Below are positions 1-8,975 of a stretch of 55,754 bases of DNA, one piece after another. Each line of letters begins with the position of its first letter. The first letter of the stretch is position 1. Both the position numbers and the translations under genes were made by a program. The stretch comes from Caldilineales bacterium (GTDB lineage: Bacteria; Chloroflexota; Anaerolineae; J102). The stretch lies in contig JAIBAP010000040.1 of NCBI GenBank assembly GCA_019695115.1, positions 1 through 55,754 on the forward strand. The letters run 5' to 3'. The notes beneath the pieces were generated by a model. That model saw only the letters and a list, made by a program, of their open reading frames with translations. It was not told where the DNA came from and searched no databases.

Positions 1-178
1 TCGCCGTCGTAAACGGCATCCCTGACCTCATTCCTCATCCTTTTCTATCGCTTTTGTAAGGTTCAGAACCGCAATACCGAAATCGCGGCGCTTCAACTCG
101 TCACCGAGTTACCGGAAACTAAAGTTAAGCTTCGTGGAGATTCGTGGATCGCATTCCGTTGCGCTAAAGACAGTACTT

Positions 179-1858
179 ATGGAACCACTTTCAAAAGTCC
201 TTGCCGCCGATTCGCAGGAACGAGGCTATCGCGAGACTTCACTGTGGCGGCGTGAAATCCAGGGACTCTATTTTGCCCGGAAGCAATATATCCCCTACCC
301 GCTGCCGAAATTCGAGCAGATGACATCCCAACTGCCATCGCCCGTCTTCGACGAGAACCCTTTGTGGGTTGATCTATACTGGAAGACGTGGGAACTGGCG
401 TTCAAGAATCTTCACGCACCCGCGCCGGAAAGCGGCTTCGTGTCGCAATTCTTCGACACCGCCTTCAACGACAACATCTTTCTGTGGGATTCGTGTTTCA
501 TGACGTTGTTCGGCAACCTGGCGCATCCGCTGGTTCCCGGCATTTCGATGCTGGACAATTTCTACGTCAAGCAGCACGAGTCCGGCGAAATCTGCCGCGA
601 GATTCAACGCGAGTCGGGTCTCGATTTCATCTTGTGGGCGAACGAAGCGGACGCGCCTCTTTTCAGCCGCTGGAGTTGGTCTTTCCCCGATAAGGTCGAG
701 CCCACCCCGGTCGTCTATACCGATCGGGCTGTGCCGTGCCCCAATCCCCGCCTGACGCTCGACGCGCTGAATCATCCTGTCGCCGCGTGGGCCGAGCTCG
801 AAAGTTATGGCGTCACGGGCGACGCGGAACGGCTGCGCCTGGTGTGGGAGCCACTGGTGCGTTACTACCGCGCCTTGCAGAAGTATCTACGGCAGGGCAA
901 CGGGTTGTACATCACCGACTGGGCGAGCATGGACAACTCGCCGCGCAATCCGCGCCTCGACAAGGGCGGAACCGGCGTTGATATTTCAGCCGAGATGGTT
1001 CTCTTCGCACGGAGCCTGTCGGAGATCGCCGGCGTAATCGGCCAGCCCGACTATGCCGATCTGTTTCGAGCCGAAGCCGATGAGTTGGCCGAGCGCATCA
1101 ACCGGCTGATGTGGGACGAAGCAAGAAAGTTCTATTTCGATCTCACCTGGGATGGGAAGAGCGCCAACGTCAAAACCATCGCCGGCTTCTGGCCCTTGTT
1201 GGCGAAAGTCGCTTCACCCGCGCAGGCGAACTATCTCGCGGCCGAGTTGCAGAATCCAAAGACGTTCGGGCGAGTTCATCCGGTGCCTACGTGCGCGGCC
1301 GACGAGCCGGGTTACGATCCCGCCGGGTGTTACTGGCGCGGCGGCATTTGGACAAATACGAACACCATGGTGATTCGCGGATTGGAAAACTACGGGCACG
1401 CTGCACTGGCGCGCGACATCGCGCTCAGACATCTGCGCATCGTCGCCAAAGTGTTCGAGAGCACCGGCGCCGTCTATGAGATGTATGCGCCCGACGCCGA
1501 AACGCCGGGGATGAATGCCATCGGCGAAACATCGATCGGGGATTTTGTGGGGCCTAGCGGCGTCACCCCGATTCTTCTGTTGATCGAGTACGGAATTGGC
1601 TTGAAGCCCGACGCGCCCAAGAATCAATTGAACTGGACAATCAACTCGAATCGTCGTTGCGGCTGCGAACGATACCGATTCAACGGGCGCGTCGTCGATG
1701 CGATAGCCGAACCTTCGTCGAATGGCGACACCCAGATCACGATTCAGTCTGACGGCGAGTTTCTGTTGAGCGTATTCCGCGACGGCAGGAAAGAGACCTT
1801 CCATATCGTTGAAGGGAAGAACGATTGCATGCTTCATGCCGAGGGATCGCAGCCATGA
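179..1858 (+). CDS. MGH1/GH63-like glycoside hydrolase
   Basis: Predicted (alpha/alpha)6-barrel glycoside hydrolase related to the trehalase/GH63/mannosylglycerate-hydrolase group, probably a cytoplasmic exo-acting glycosidase. Visible landmarks are DSCFM near residue 98, the TDWASMDNSPR stretch typical of trehalase/GH63-like active sites, and YWRGGIW later in the barrel; the last ~90 residues look like a beta-sandwich tail. No signal peptide is seen. The ATG at 179 gives 559 residues; a GTG at 134 in the same frame would add 15 residues, and neither has a clear ribosome binding site. It overlaps the next gene by 4 bases (ATGA). Clustering with sugar ABC permeases and a GH94 enzyme supports carbohydrate use, but the substrate cannot be read from the sequence. 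Confidence 0.8.
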   Translation: MEPLSKVLAADSQERGYRETSLWRREIQGLYFARKQYIPYPLPKFEQMTSQLPSPVFDENPLWVDLYWKTWELAFKNLHAPAPESGFVSQFFDTAFNDNIFLWDSCFMTLFGNLAHPLVPGISMLDNFYVKQHESGEICREIQRESGLDFILWANEADAPLFSRWSWSFPDKVEPTPVVYTDRAVPCPNPRLTLDALNHPVAAWAELESYGVTGDAERLRLVWEPLVRYYRALQKYLRQGNGLYITDWASMDNSPRNPRLDKGGTGVDISAEMVLFARSLSEIAGVIGQPDYADLFRAEADELAERINRLMWDEARKFYFDLTWDGKSANVKTIAGFWPLLAKVASPAQANYLAAELQNPKTFGRVHPVPTCAADEPGYDPAGCYWRGGIWTNTNTMVIRGLENYGHAALARDIALRHLRIVAKVFESTGAVYEMYAPDAETPGMNAIGETSIGDFVGPSGVTPILLLIEYGIGLKPDAPKNQLNWTINSNRRCGCERYRFNGRVVDAIAEPSSNGDTQITIQSDGEFLLSVFRDGRKETFHIVEGKNDCMLHAEGSQP

Positions 1859-2241
1859 ATTCGCGTGAACGTGTTCTGCTGGCGCTCAACCATAAAGAAG
1901 CGGACCGTGTGCCGCTAGATCTGGGCGGTACGGTTGTGACCGGAATCAGCGTGAAAGCCTATCTGTCTTTGCGCCGTTATCTGGGCCTGCCGGAGATCAC
2001 ACCGACCTTTGTCGATATCATCCAGCAAATCGCAACGGTTGATGACGATGTCGTGAACAAGTTGGGCGTGGACGTGAAGAACAACATCCAGGGCGACGTG
2101 CCGGTCGCAAACATCGTCGCGATGTGGGAGACGGTGCAGGAATACGGCAGCTATGGCCGCATGCCTCACGAGAAACACCCTGGTGCGCAGTTCACTGCCA
2201 ACATCCGCGACCCAGTGAAAACCCTGGAGGAGCGCCAATGA
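1855..2241 (+). pseudogene. Truncated URO-D/MtaA-like methyltransferase, N-terminal part only
   Basis: The reading frame starts at ATG 1855 (MNSRERVLLALNHKEADRVP), a start typical of uroporphyrinogen-decarboxylase-like proteins found near sugar-transport genes in several phyla. Family members usually have about 340-400 residues; this frame stops after 128. The family homology appears to fade before the last ten residues, and no URO-D-like sequence follows the stop in any frame. The stop TGA at 2239-2241 overlaps the ATG of the next permease. The expected order in such operons would include a solute-binding protein before the permeases, and none is present. I infer a deletion that removed the rest of this gene and perhaps the binding-protein gene. 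A short functional protein cannot be excluded. Confidence 0.65.
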
Positions 2242-3137
2242 GAGCCACTGCCGTCTACAAGCAAGCGATCCGCCACCGCTGGGGCTATGTCTTCATTGCC
2301 CCGTGGGCCTTGCTCTACCTGGCCTTTGGCATCTATCCCCTTTTCCTCTCATTCTACCTGACTTTTTTCCAGTACAACTTCATCAATCCAGCCGATCAGG
2401 CCTTCGTCGGTCTGGGCAACTGGCTGCGCGGGTTGACCGATCCATTGTTCTGGCGCAGCCTGTTCAACATCGCCTACAACCAGATCATCTTTATCTCCCT
2501 GACGTTGGTCATCGCCCTCGGCTTGGCCCTGCTGCTCCAGACCATCACCCGCTTCGGGCGTCTCCTTCGCACGATCTACTTCATCCCAACTGTCGTCTCG
2601 ATCGTGGTGGTGATGAGCATCTCCGGCTATCTGGTCAGCCCTGCCGGACCGCTGCAGAACTATCTGCTCAATCTCGGCATCCTGGACCAGCCCATCTTCT
2701 GGAAATCTGCAAAGTGGTTGTCCATGCCCGTCCTGGCGCTGATCAACTCGTGGAAGTGGTTCGGCATCCAAACGGTGATCCTGCTAGCTGGCCTCATGGC
2801 GATTGACCAGCAGCTATACGAGGCGGCGGCGATCGATGGCGCCAGTCCTCTGCAGCGATTCCGCTACATCACCATCCCTCAGTTGAATCCGCAGATATTC
2901 TTCATCGTGGTGATGAACGGGATCAATGGGTTGCAGATGTTCGTTGAAGTCTTCATGAACTTCGATCTCTACGGTGGCATCCACAACCAGGCGCTCACAC
3001 CGGTGATGTACGTCTACGCTCAGGCTTTCGACAAGTCCAGCATGGGATACGCGTCAACAATCGGCCTGATGCTGGCGGCTGTGATTGCGTTGCTCACTGC
3101 CGCCCAGTTCCGATTCGTCCAACGCGAGGTGGATTAG
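2238..3137 (+). CDS. Sugar ABC transporter permease, MalF/UgpA type
   Basis: Inner-membrane permease subunit of a carbohydrate ABC importer, 299 residues, with about six hydrophobic helices. It begins MRATAVYKQAIRHRWGYVFIAP, the usual start of this family. The cytoplasmic coupling loop EAAAIDGAS-PLQRFRYITIPQLNP is the EAA motif that contacts the ATPase. ATG 2238 is chosen because GGAGG lies just upstream (2226-2230) and the start overlaps the previous stop as ATGA. The partner permease follows after 13 bases. No binding protein or ATPase gene of this class is adjacent, so the ATPase is probably shared from elsewhere, as is common for MsmK-like systems. Confidence 0.93.
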   Translation: MRATAVYKQAIRHRWGYVFIAPWALLYLAFGIYPLFLSFYLTFFQYNFINPADQAFVGLGNWLRGLTDPLFWRSLFNIAYNQIIFISLTLVIALGLALLLQTITRFGRLLRTIYFIPTVVSIVVVMSISGYLVSPAGPLQNYLLNLGILDQPIFWKSAKWLSMPVLALINSWKWFGIQTVILLAGLMAIDQQLYEAAAIDGASPLQRFRYITIPQLNPQIFFIVVMNGINGLQMFVEVFMNFDLYGGIHNQALTPVMYVYAQAFDKSSMGYASTIGLMLAAVIALLTAAQFRFVQREVD

Positions 3138-3150
3138 GAGGTCGGTCATC

Positions 3151-3993
3151 ATGGCAAAAGCACAGACACACACCCGACGCATCCGCTGGGGCCGGTTGAT
3201 GGCCTACCTGATCCTCATCCTGGGAGCAGTGGCCGTCCTCTACCCCTTGTTCTACATCCTGATGAACTCCGTCAAACCAGGGCGCGAGATTCTGCACAGC
3301 CCCACGAGCCTTCCCAGTCAAATTGTGATGGATGGCTATCGTCTGATGTGGGAACAACTGAACATGCCGCGGCTCTTCGCCAACTCGCTGTTCCTGGCGC
3401 TCAGCGTCACACTGTTGAACTTGCTCTTGGATGGACTGGCTGCCTATGCCTTAGCCAAAATCCCGTTTCCGGGGCGAGAAGCGATCTTTGCCTTCATGCT
3501 GGGCACAATGATGATTCCGGGAATTCTCTTCCTGATCCCCACCTACGTCATCCTTTATCGCCTGGAGTGGGTGCCCTCGTTCAAAGCCCTCATCATACCC
3601 GGCGCCGTCAGCGTCTTCAGCATCTTCCTGTTGCGCCAGTTCATGAAGCAGATTCCGGACGAGTTGGTGGAAGCCGCTCGACTAGATGGAGCCAGCGAGA
3701 TCAGCATTTTCTTCCGCATCATCTTGCCGATAAGCCGCCCGGCGCTGGCGACGGTGGCGGTCTTGACCTTCATGGGTAGCTGGAATGACTTTTTCGGCCC
3801 GTTGCTCTATCTCAACAAGCCCGAGTTGTGGACGGTGCAAATGGGTCTGTATCAATTTCAGACCAGTGTACCAGGCGAGAACGCCGAGCAGATTTGGGCG
3901 GCCACAACCGTGATCACGGCCCCGTTGGTGCTGCTCTATTTTCTCATGCAGGACCAGTTCATGGCCGCGTTCGCCAATGTGCGCTTCAAATAG
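3151..3993 (+). CDS. Sugar ABC transporter permease, MalG/UgpE type
   Basis: Second membrane subunit of the carbohydrate importer, 280 residues, with about six transmembrane helices. The EAA loop reads EAARLDGASEISIFFRIILPISRPA, as in MalG-type permeases, and it should pair with the permease immediately upstream. ATG 3151 is chosen because AGGAGGT (3136-3142) sits at the correct distance; a longer frame open to 3085 would lie inside the upstream gene. The stop is nine bases before the TPR gene, so co-transcription is likely. The transported sugar is unknown; the neighbouring GH94 phosphorylase suggests an oligosaccharide. Confidence 0.93.
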   Translation: MAKAQTHTRRIRWGRLMAYLILILGAVAVLYPLFYILMNSVKPGREILHSPTSLPSQIVMDGYRLMWEQLNMPRLFANSLFLALSVTLLNLLLDGLAAYALAKIPFPGREAIFAFMLGTMMIPGILFLIPTYVILYRLEWVPSFKALIIPGAVSVFSIFLLRQFMKQIPDELVEAARLDGASEISIFFRIILPISRPALATVAVLTFMGSWNDFFGPLLYLNKPELWTVQMGLYQFQTSVPGENAEQIWAATTVITAPLVLLYFLMQDQFMAAFANVRFK

Positions 3994-4002
3994 AGGTAAC
4001 CC

Positions 4003-4548
4003 ATGGGCAGTCGGCGCTGGCTTATCGCTCTCCTGATCGTCATCGGTCTGTTCACGATCAACTACGTGGTCGGCTGGTCCAAGGCCAATAGCCTGGCCGC
4101 GACTTACTTTCGCGACGCTGAGGCGGCGTTGGCGCAGGGAGATTATCTGAATGCACTCGTGGGTTTCAAGGACTACGATGCGGCAAGGAACCGGTACATC
4201 CAGCGCGGCGGCTACCTGCAGGTGGAGCATATCTGGGGTCACCCCAATGCCTGGCCCCGACCCCCGGTCTACGAACAGGCGCGGGCGCGCATTCAAGAGA
4301 TCATCTCTCAGCACATGACGCTTGCGCTGGCCGAGGCGTTTGTACAGGCCAACATCGGCAAGAGCAATCCCTATTTGGGCGATGTCTATCTGCGGTTGGG
4401 CGAGCTCTACGAAGTCGACGGCGATCCGCGCAGTGCGATCGAGATCTACCGCGAGATCGCCAAGCTGTTCCCGGATCGACCCGATCTCATCGACCGGGCC
4501 AACGATCACCTTGCCCGACTGGATGCTCAACCATCATCACCGCATTGA
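4003..4548 (+). CDS. Membrane-anchored TPR-repeat protein
   Basis: Protein of 181 residues with one N-terminal membrane anchor (about residues 5-24) and a helical extracytoplasmic part. Residues ~135-170 (GDVYLRLGELYEVDGDPRSAIEIYREIAKLFP) form a clear tetratricopeptide repeat, and an earlier weaker one lies near residues 35-60. TPR units usually mediate protein contacts, so a scaffold or accessory role for the adjacent transporter is possible. AGAGGT lies eight bases before the ATG. Similar small TPR proteins follow sugar permease genes in Chloroflexota, but I know no assigned function. Confidence 0.75.
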   Translation: MGSRRWLIALLIVIGLFTINYVVGWSKANSLAATYFRDAEAALAQGDYLNALVGFKDYDAARNRYIQRGGYLQVEHIWGHPNAWPRPPVYEQARARIQEIISQHMTLALAEAFVQANIGKSNPYLGDVYLRLGELYEVDGDPRSAIEIYREIAKLFPDRPDLIDRANDHLARLDAQPSSPH

Positions 4549-4642
4549 CCGCTGACGGTGCGGTCAGCAGTCTGCCGCCCCTGGGTGCAACTCATAGACC
4601 GATTGGGAATTCGCTCGAGATGAGTTCGGAGCTGCTCAACAT

Positions 4643-7006
4643 ATGATGCTGTTTCAGACGGAGTACGGCTGCTTTGACGACGCGACGGACGAGTACGTCA
4701 TCACCCGGCCCGACACACCTCGACCCTGGTTGAACGTGATCAGCAACGGCGATTATGGTCTGGTGATCTCGCAGGCCGGCAGCGGCTACAGTTGGCGCAC
4801 GCACGCCAGCATGAATCGCATCACACGCTGGGAGCAGGATCTGCTGCGCGACGCATCGGGCAAATACATCTACCTGCGCGACGCCGAGAGCGGTGAGTTC
4901 TGGTCGACGAGCCGGCAGCCGTGTGGAAACGATCTTGATTCATATCGCGTCCGGCATGGCCGGGGATACTCGGTCATCGAAGCGGCGCAGGGCACGATCG
5001 CAAGCCGGGTCACGACCTTCGTGCCGGTCGAAGACCCATGCGAAGTCTGGTTGTTGCGACTGCACAATCAGGGCGACCGACCCCGCCACATTCAGGTCTT
5101 CACCTACTTCGAGTGGCTACTCGGCACCGCGCCCGATTGGCATCGCGAGTTCCGCCGCCTGTTCATCGAGACTCGTTACGACGCCCAACATAACACCCAA
5201 CTGGCGACCAACGTGCTGTGGGATATACCGGATGCGAGCGGCTCGCATTGGAATCGCACCTGGCCCTATGTCGCTTTCCATAGCGCTTCGATCTCGCCGG
5301 TGGGTTTCGATGGCGACAAGCAAGCCTTCATGGGCTGTCATGGCAGCCTTGCTCATCCGCAGGCGGTGGCGCAAGGCCGATCTCATGGCACACAAGGCCG
5401 CTGGGGCGACGCGATCGGCAGCCTACAAGCGAGTGTGGAGATTCCGCCGGGCGAGTCGGTCGAAGTGAGTTTTACTTTGGGCGCTGCCGACGACGAAGCG
5501 CACGCCCTATCGCTGGCCGGGCGCTATCAGACCCTCTCGGCAGTTCACGCAAGTCTGTCGAACGTGCAACGCTTCTGGAGCGGACTGACTGCTGCGCTGG
5601 TGATCGAGACGCCCGATCCGGCAGTGAATGTGATGGCGAACGGCTGGCTGGCCTACCAGGCGATCTCCGGCCGCCTGTGGGGACGCTCGGCCTACTATCA
5701 GACGGGGGGAGCTTTCGGCTTTCGCGATCAACTTCAGGACAGCCTGGTGTGGCTTCTGCTCGAGCGCCCGGAGAACACATTGGCTCAAATTCGCCTGCAC
5801 GCCGCTCATCAATATCAGGATGGCATCGTCCTGCACTGGTGGCATCCACTGACGGAGACGGGATTGCGTTCCGAGTACAGCGACGATCTGCTGTGGCTGC
5901 CCTTTGTGGTGTCGCATTATCTGGAAGAGACCGGCGACTTCGCCTGTCTTGACGAAGACATTCCCTTCTTCGACGGCGGATCGACGACGCTGCGCGATCA
6001 CTGTCTGCGCGCCTTCGAGGTCGCGCTCAATCGGCGCAGTCCGCGCGGATTGCCGCTGATCCTCAGAGCCGATTGGAACGACGGCCTCAATGCAGTCGGG
6101 CACAAAGGGCGCGGCGAGAGTATCTGGATGGCGCACTTTCTCTATACGCTGCTTAGGCGGTGGTCGGAATTGTCAGTTGCCGACGAAGCCACGCGTATGC
6201 GCTTTGGCGCCGAAGCCGAGTCGCTGCGCGAAGCGGCCAATACCTATGGCTGGGACGGCGCCTGGTATTGGCGCGCGACGACCGACGCAGGCAACGTCCT
6301 CGGTTCATCTCGAAACGACGAGGGTCGAGTCTTCCTCAACGCGCAGACGTGGGCGGTGCTGAGCGGGTTGTCAACAGCAGAGCGCGCCGAGCAAGCCATG
6401 CAATCGGCGCGCGCACATCTCTACACGCCGTATGGCCCGCTGCTTCTTGCGCCTGCCTATAGCCAACCCGATCCGGAGATCGGCTATCTCACCCGCTACG
6501 CCCCAGGCGCGCGTGAGAACGGCGGCGTGTATGTCCACGCCGCGTGCTGGGCGGTGCTGGCCGAGCGGAAGGTGCATGGTGTTCAGGCTGCTTACGAACT
6601 CTGGCGCAGTTTCTGCCCGGCCGTTCGAGGTCAAGACCCGGAAGCCTACATGGCCGAACCGTATGTGATGCCCGGCAACGTCGATGGTCCGGCTTCTCCG
6701 TTCGCCGGCCGGGGCGGCTGGACGTGGTACACCGGATCGGCGGCGTGGTATTTGCGGGCGCTGGTCGAAGGCGTGCTCGGCGTCGAGGCAACGCTGGATG
6801 GGTTGCGCGTGCGGGCGGCGCTCCCTGAGGGTTGGGATGGCTACCGGATCAAACGCCAGTATCGCGGCGCGACTTACGACATCCGCGTCCGGCGCGCGGC
6901 CCCCGGCGAATCGATCGGCTGCATGATCGACGGTCAACCCTGGCGAGGCGAAACACTGCCCATTCTGGAATCGGAGACGGAGCATCTAGTAGAGATCAGC
7001 GTCTAG
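4643..7006 (+). CDS. GH94 family glycoside phosphorylase (cellobiose phosphorylase-like)
   Basis: 787-residue cytoplasmic enzyme of glycosyltransferase family 36 / GH94, which splits beta-linked disaccharides with phosphate to give a sugar 1-phosphate. An N-terminal beta-supersandwich (GCFDDATDEYVI, then WLNVISNGDYGLVIS) precedes the (alpha/alpha)6 barrel. The barrel contains FRDQLQDSL and the ADWNDGLN segment at residues 476-483, which holds the catalytic aspartate of the family. The length matches GH94 monofunctional enzymes. Specificity (cellobiose, laminaribiose, chitobiose or another) cannot be assigned. It is the last gene of the carbohydrate block and would process what the upstream permeases bring in. 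Confidence 0.9.
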   Translation: MMLFQTEYGCFDDATDEYVITRPDTPRPWLNVISNGDYGLVISQAGSGYSWRTHASMNRITRWEQDLLRDASGKYIYLRDAESGEFWSTSRQPCGNDLDSYRVRHGRGYSVIEAAQGTIASRVTTFVPVEDPCEVWLLRLHNQGDRPRHIQVFTYFEWLLGTAPDWHREFRRLFIETRYDAQHNTQLATNVLWDIPDASGSHWNRTWPYVAFHSASISPVGFDGDKQAFMGCHGSLAHPQAVAQGRSHGTQGRWGDAIGSLQASVEIPPGESVEVSFTLGAADDEAHALSLAGRYQTLSAVHASLSNVQRFWSGLTAALVIETPDPAVNVMANGWLAYQAISGRLWGRSAYYQTGGAFGFRDQLQDSLVWLLLERPENTLAQIRLHAAHQYQDGIVLHWWHPLTETGLRSEYSDDLLWLPFVVSHYLEETGDFACLDEDIPFFDGGSTTLRDHCLRAFEVALNRRSPRGLPLILRADWNDGLNAVGHKGRGESIWMAHFLYTLLRRWSELSVADEATRMRFGAEAESLREAANTYGWDGAWYWRATTDAGNVLGSSRNDEGRVFLNAQTWAVLSGLSTAERAEQAMQSARAHLYTPYGPLLLAPAYSQPDPEIGYLTRYAPGARENGGVYVHAACWAVLAERKVHGVQAAYELWRSFCPAVRGQDPEAYMAEPYVMPGNVDGPASPFAGRGGWTWYTGSAAWYLRALVEGVLGVEATLDGLRVRAALPEGWDGYRIKRQYRGATYDIRVRRAAPGESIGCMIDGQPWRGETLPILESETEHLVEISV

Positions 7007-7155
7007 ATCGGCTTGCCAATCTGACGGAAAAGAGCCTCAACAGTTGGGGGCTGGGTGACGAGAGCGCTCCGCCATAGCCGGGACTGTTATCAGCAGATAG
7101 CCATCATTTGACGGAACCCACCCGCCCGGCTAACATTGCCCCATCCCCGCAGCAT

Positions 7156-7251
7156 GGGGGTGGATGTGTCCCGGTGGGCGCCCCGGTCTTCAAAACCGGT
7201 GGCGGGCGCTGCGTAGGCGTCCGCGGTGGGTTCGACTCCCATCCATCCTCG
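7156..7251 (+). tRNA. selC: tRNA-Sec (anticodon TCA)
   Basis: A 96-nt selenocysteine tRNA folded by eye. The acceptor stem has eight pairs (7156-7163 with 7243-7250) and the discriminator base is G7251. The D arm has six pairs (GTGTCC with GGGCGC) and a four-base loop. The anticodon stem is CCGGT/ACCGG with loop 7188-7194 and anticodon TCA at 7190-7192. A long variable arm follows (GCGGGCGC paired with GCGTCCGC). The T arm is GTGGG-TTCGACT-CCCAT. The 8-bp acceptor, 6-bp D stem and long variable arm are hallmarks of bacterial tRNA-Sec. CCA is not encoded. No selA, selB or selD lies in the window. Confidence 0.95.
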
Positions 7252-7330
7252 TGAATTGGAGATTGGAGATTGGCTACTGGCTACCAATCTCCAATCTCCA
7301 ACCTCTGGTCTCCAATCTCCAATCTCCACC
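7252..7330 (+). repeat. GGAGATTGG-family short repeats forming an inverted array
   Basis: Several copies of GGAGATTGG on the left are followed by copies of the complement CCAATCTCC on the right, so the RNA could fold into a long imperfect hairpin. It fills the space between the tRNA gene and the small gene starting at 7331. The same motif family recurs near 38.7 kb and 53.9 kb. Confidence 0.8.
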
Positions 7331-7675
7331 GTGACCATCCAAGACATCCAACTCCACGTCGACGCCGGGCCGTTGCGCATCGAGCGCATGGCCGTTAACC
7401 CCTATCCTGACCTGGCCCGGCTGTGGGTGCGGGTGCAACTCAGCACCTTCGAGCAGCCGCCTAATGTTCGCCTCCTCTGTCTGGATGCCGATGGCCAGGA
7501 AGCCGCCGAGATGCTGCTGGTGGAGTGGCGGGAACCCTACATCTCGCTGACCGTGCACCTGAAGAAGCCCCATCCCGGCGCCGAGTACATCATGCGGGCC
7601 GAACTCGCCCGCGACGGCCACTTACTCGCCAGCCACGATTTTCCCTTCGAATTGGTGTTCCAGGGGGAAGAGTAA
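7331..7675 (+). CDS. Hypothetical small protein
   Basis: I do not recognise this 114-residue protein. It starts at GTG 7331 directly after the repeat array. An earlier in-frame ATG at 7226 lies inside the tRNA gene and would translate the repeats, so it is rejected. There are no membrane segments or cysteine clusters. Alternating hydrophobic residues with PNVRLLCLDADGQEAAEMLLVEWREPYISLTVHL suggest a beta-sandwich fold. The final residues are acidic. It lies between the tRNA-Sec gene and the YbdK-like ligase on the same strand, with repeats on both sides, so an operon is not evident. Confidence 0.6.
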   Translation: MTIQDIQLHVDAGPLRIERMAVNPYPDLARLWVRVQLSTFEQPPNVRLLCLDADGQEAAEMLLVEWREPYISLTVHLKKPHPGAEYIMRAELARDGHLLASHDFPFELVFQGEE

Positions 7676-7790
7676 TTGGTTATTGGTAATTGGTAATTGG
7701 TTATTGACATATATTTCGTATTGCGTATTCTGTAGCGCAGATTTTACGCAATACGCACCACGCAATACGCACTACGTAACACACACCACT
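7676..7790 (+). repeat. AT-rich intergenic micro-repeats
   Basis: Tandem degenerate units GGTTATTGGTAATTGG are followed by CGCAATACGCAC-type units. They separate the hypothetical gene from the ligase gene at 7810 and resemble other intergenic repeats of the window. Confidence 0.7.
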
Positions 7791-7809
7791 CACACATCCG
7801 AGGCACCCC

Positions 7810-8934
7810 ATGTCGCGCAAACCCCCCTCCCTCACCCTGGGCGTCGAAGAAGAATACCAGATCATCGACCCGGAAAGCCGGGAACTGAAGTCGTACATCA
7901 CGCACTTCCTGGACGAAGGCGTGATGGTCGAGCGAGAACTGAAGCCGGAGTTGCACCAGTCGCAGGTCGAGCTGGGCACCAAAGTCTGCCATACGCCGGG
8001 CGAATTGTACGAAGAACTGGCGCGGCAGCGGGGCACCATCTGCCATCTGGCCGAGCGGCAGGGGCTGAAGATCGCCTCGGCAGGGACGCATCCGTTCTCG
8101 CACTGGATGAAGCAGGAAGTGACGCCCAAGGAACGCTATTACGGCGTGATGGAGGAGATGCAGATGCTGGCGCAGCGGCTGCTGATCTTCGGCATGCACG
8201 TCCATGTCGGCATCGAAGACCGCGACTTCGCCATCGACTGCATGAACGTCTTGCGCTACGTGGTGCCGCACGTCGCCTCGCTTTCGTTTTCGTCACCATT
8301 TTGGAACGGCCGCAACACCGGGCTGAAGTCCTACCGCTCGGTGATCTTCTCCGATTTCCCCCGCACCGGGCTGCCCGACTATTTCCCCGACTGGATCGCT
8401 TTCGAGCGTTTCGTAGGCACGCTGGTCAGCACCGGCTGCATCCCCGATGGCAGCAAGATCTGGTGGGATCTGCGACCCCACTTCACCTTCCCCACCCTTG
8501 AGTTTCGCATGTGTGACGCCTGCACGACCATCGATGAGGCCGTCGGCATTGCCTCGCTCTTGCAGGCGGTGGTGGCGTGGCTGTGGGACTTGCGCCAGCG
8601 CAACATGACCTTCCGCATCTACCGCCGCGATCTGATCGAAGAGAACCGCTGGCGGGCCATCCGCTACGGGCTGGACGGCAAGTTCATCGACTGGGGCAAA
8701 GAAGAAGAGGTGCCGGCGCGCTGGCTGATCCGCGAGCTGCTGCGTCTGGTCGATCCTTATGTCGAGGCATTGGGCAGCCGACCCTACATCGAGAAGATCT
8801 ACAATATCCTCGAGCACGGTTCCAGCGCCGAGCGGCAGCTGCGCGTCTATCAAGAGTCGGGCGGCGACATGAAGGCGGTCGTCGACCACCTGCTGAAAGA
8901 GACGGAACGGAATGTGATCCGGCCGGGGGCGTGA
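7810..8934 (+). CDS. Carboxylate-amine ligase, glutamate-cysteine ligase type 2 (YbdK-like)
   Basis: 374-residue enzyme of the GCS2/YbdK family, which joins an amine to the gamma-carboxyl of glutamate using ATP and has weak glutamate-cysteine ligase activity in characterised members. Key landmarks are [11 protein letters not shown] near the start (metal-binding glutamates), [17 protein letters not shown] with the conserved histidines, and [10 protein letters not shown] later in the fold. The length matches the family norm. The true substrate in this organism is not known. It is transcribed towards the YCF48-type gene, with a hairpin between the two stops. Confidence 0.88.
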   Translation: MSRKPPSLTLGVEEEYQIIDPESRELKSYITHFLDEGVMVERELKPELHQSQVELGTKVCHTPGELYEELARQRGTICHLAERQGLKIASAGTHPFSHWMKQEVTPKERYYGVMEEMQMLAQRLLIFGMHVHVGIEDRDFAIDCMNVLRYVVPHVASLSFSSPFWNGRNTGLKSYRSVIFSDFPRTGLPDYFPDWIAFERFVGTLVSTGCIPDGSKIWWDLRPHFTFPTLEFRMCDACTTIDEAVGIASLLQAVVAWLWDLRQRNMTFRIYRRDLIEENRWRAIRYGLDGKFIDWGKEEEVPARWLIRELLRLVDPYVEALGSRPYIEKIYNILEHGSSAERQLRVYQESGGDMKAVVDHLLKETERNVIRPGA

Positions 8935-8942
8935 GCATGGCC

Positions 8943-8972
8943 AGACACGGATGGCCTCGGTCATCCGTGTCT
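8943..8972. terminator. Bidirectional terminator-like hairpin
   Basis: Perfect 11-bp arms (AGACACGGATG and CATCCGTGTCT) with an 8-base loop lie between two convergent genes. There is no strong T run on either strand, so termination is inferred from position. Confidence 0.6.
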
Positions 8973-8975
8973 GCA

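Noticed and set aside
1855-2400. Selenocysteine readthrough of the URO-D-like stop TGA
   Set aside because: The frame after the TGA gives no URO-D-like sequence and soon meets other stops. A deletion explains the truncation better.
7226-7330. A longer start for the small gene after the tRNA
   Set aside because: The ATG at 7226 lies within the tRNA-Sec gene and the extension would translate intergenic repeats. The GTG at 7331 gives a credible protein.
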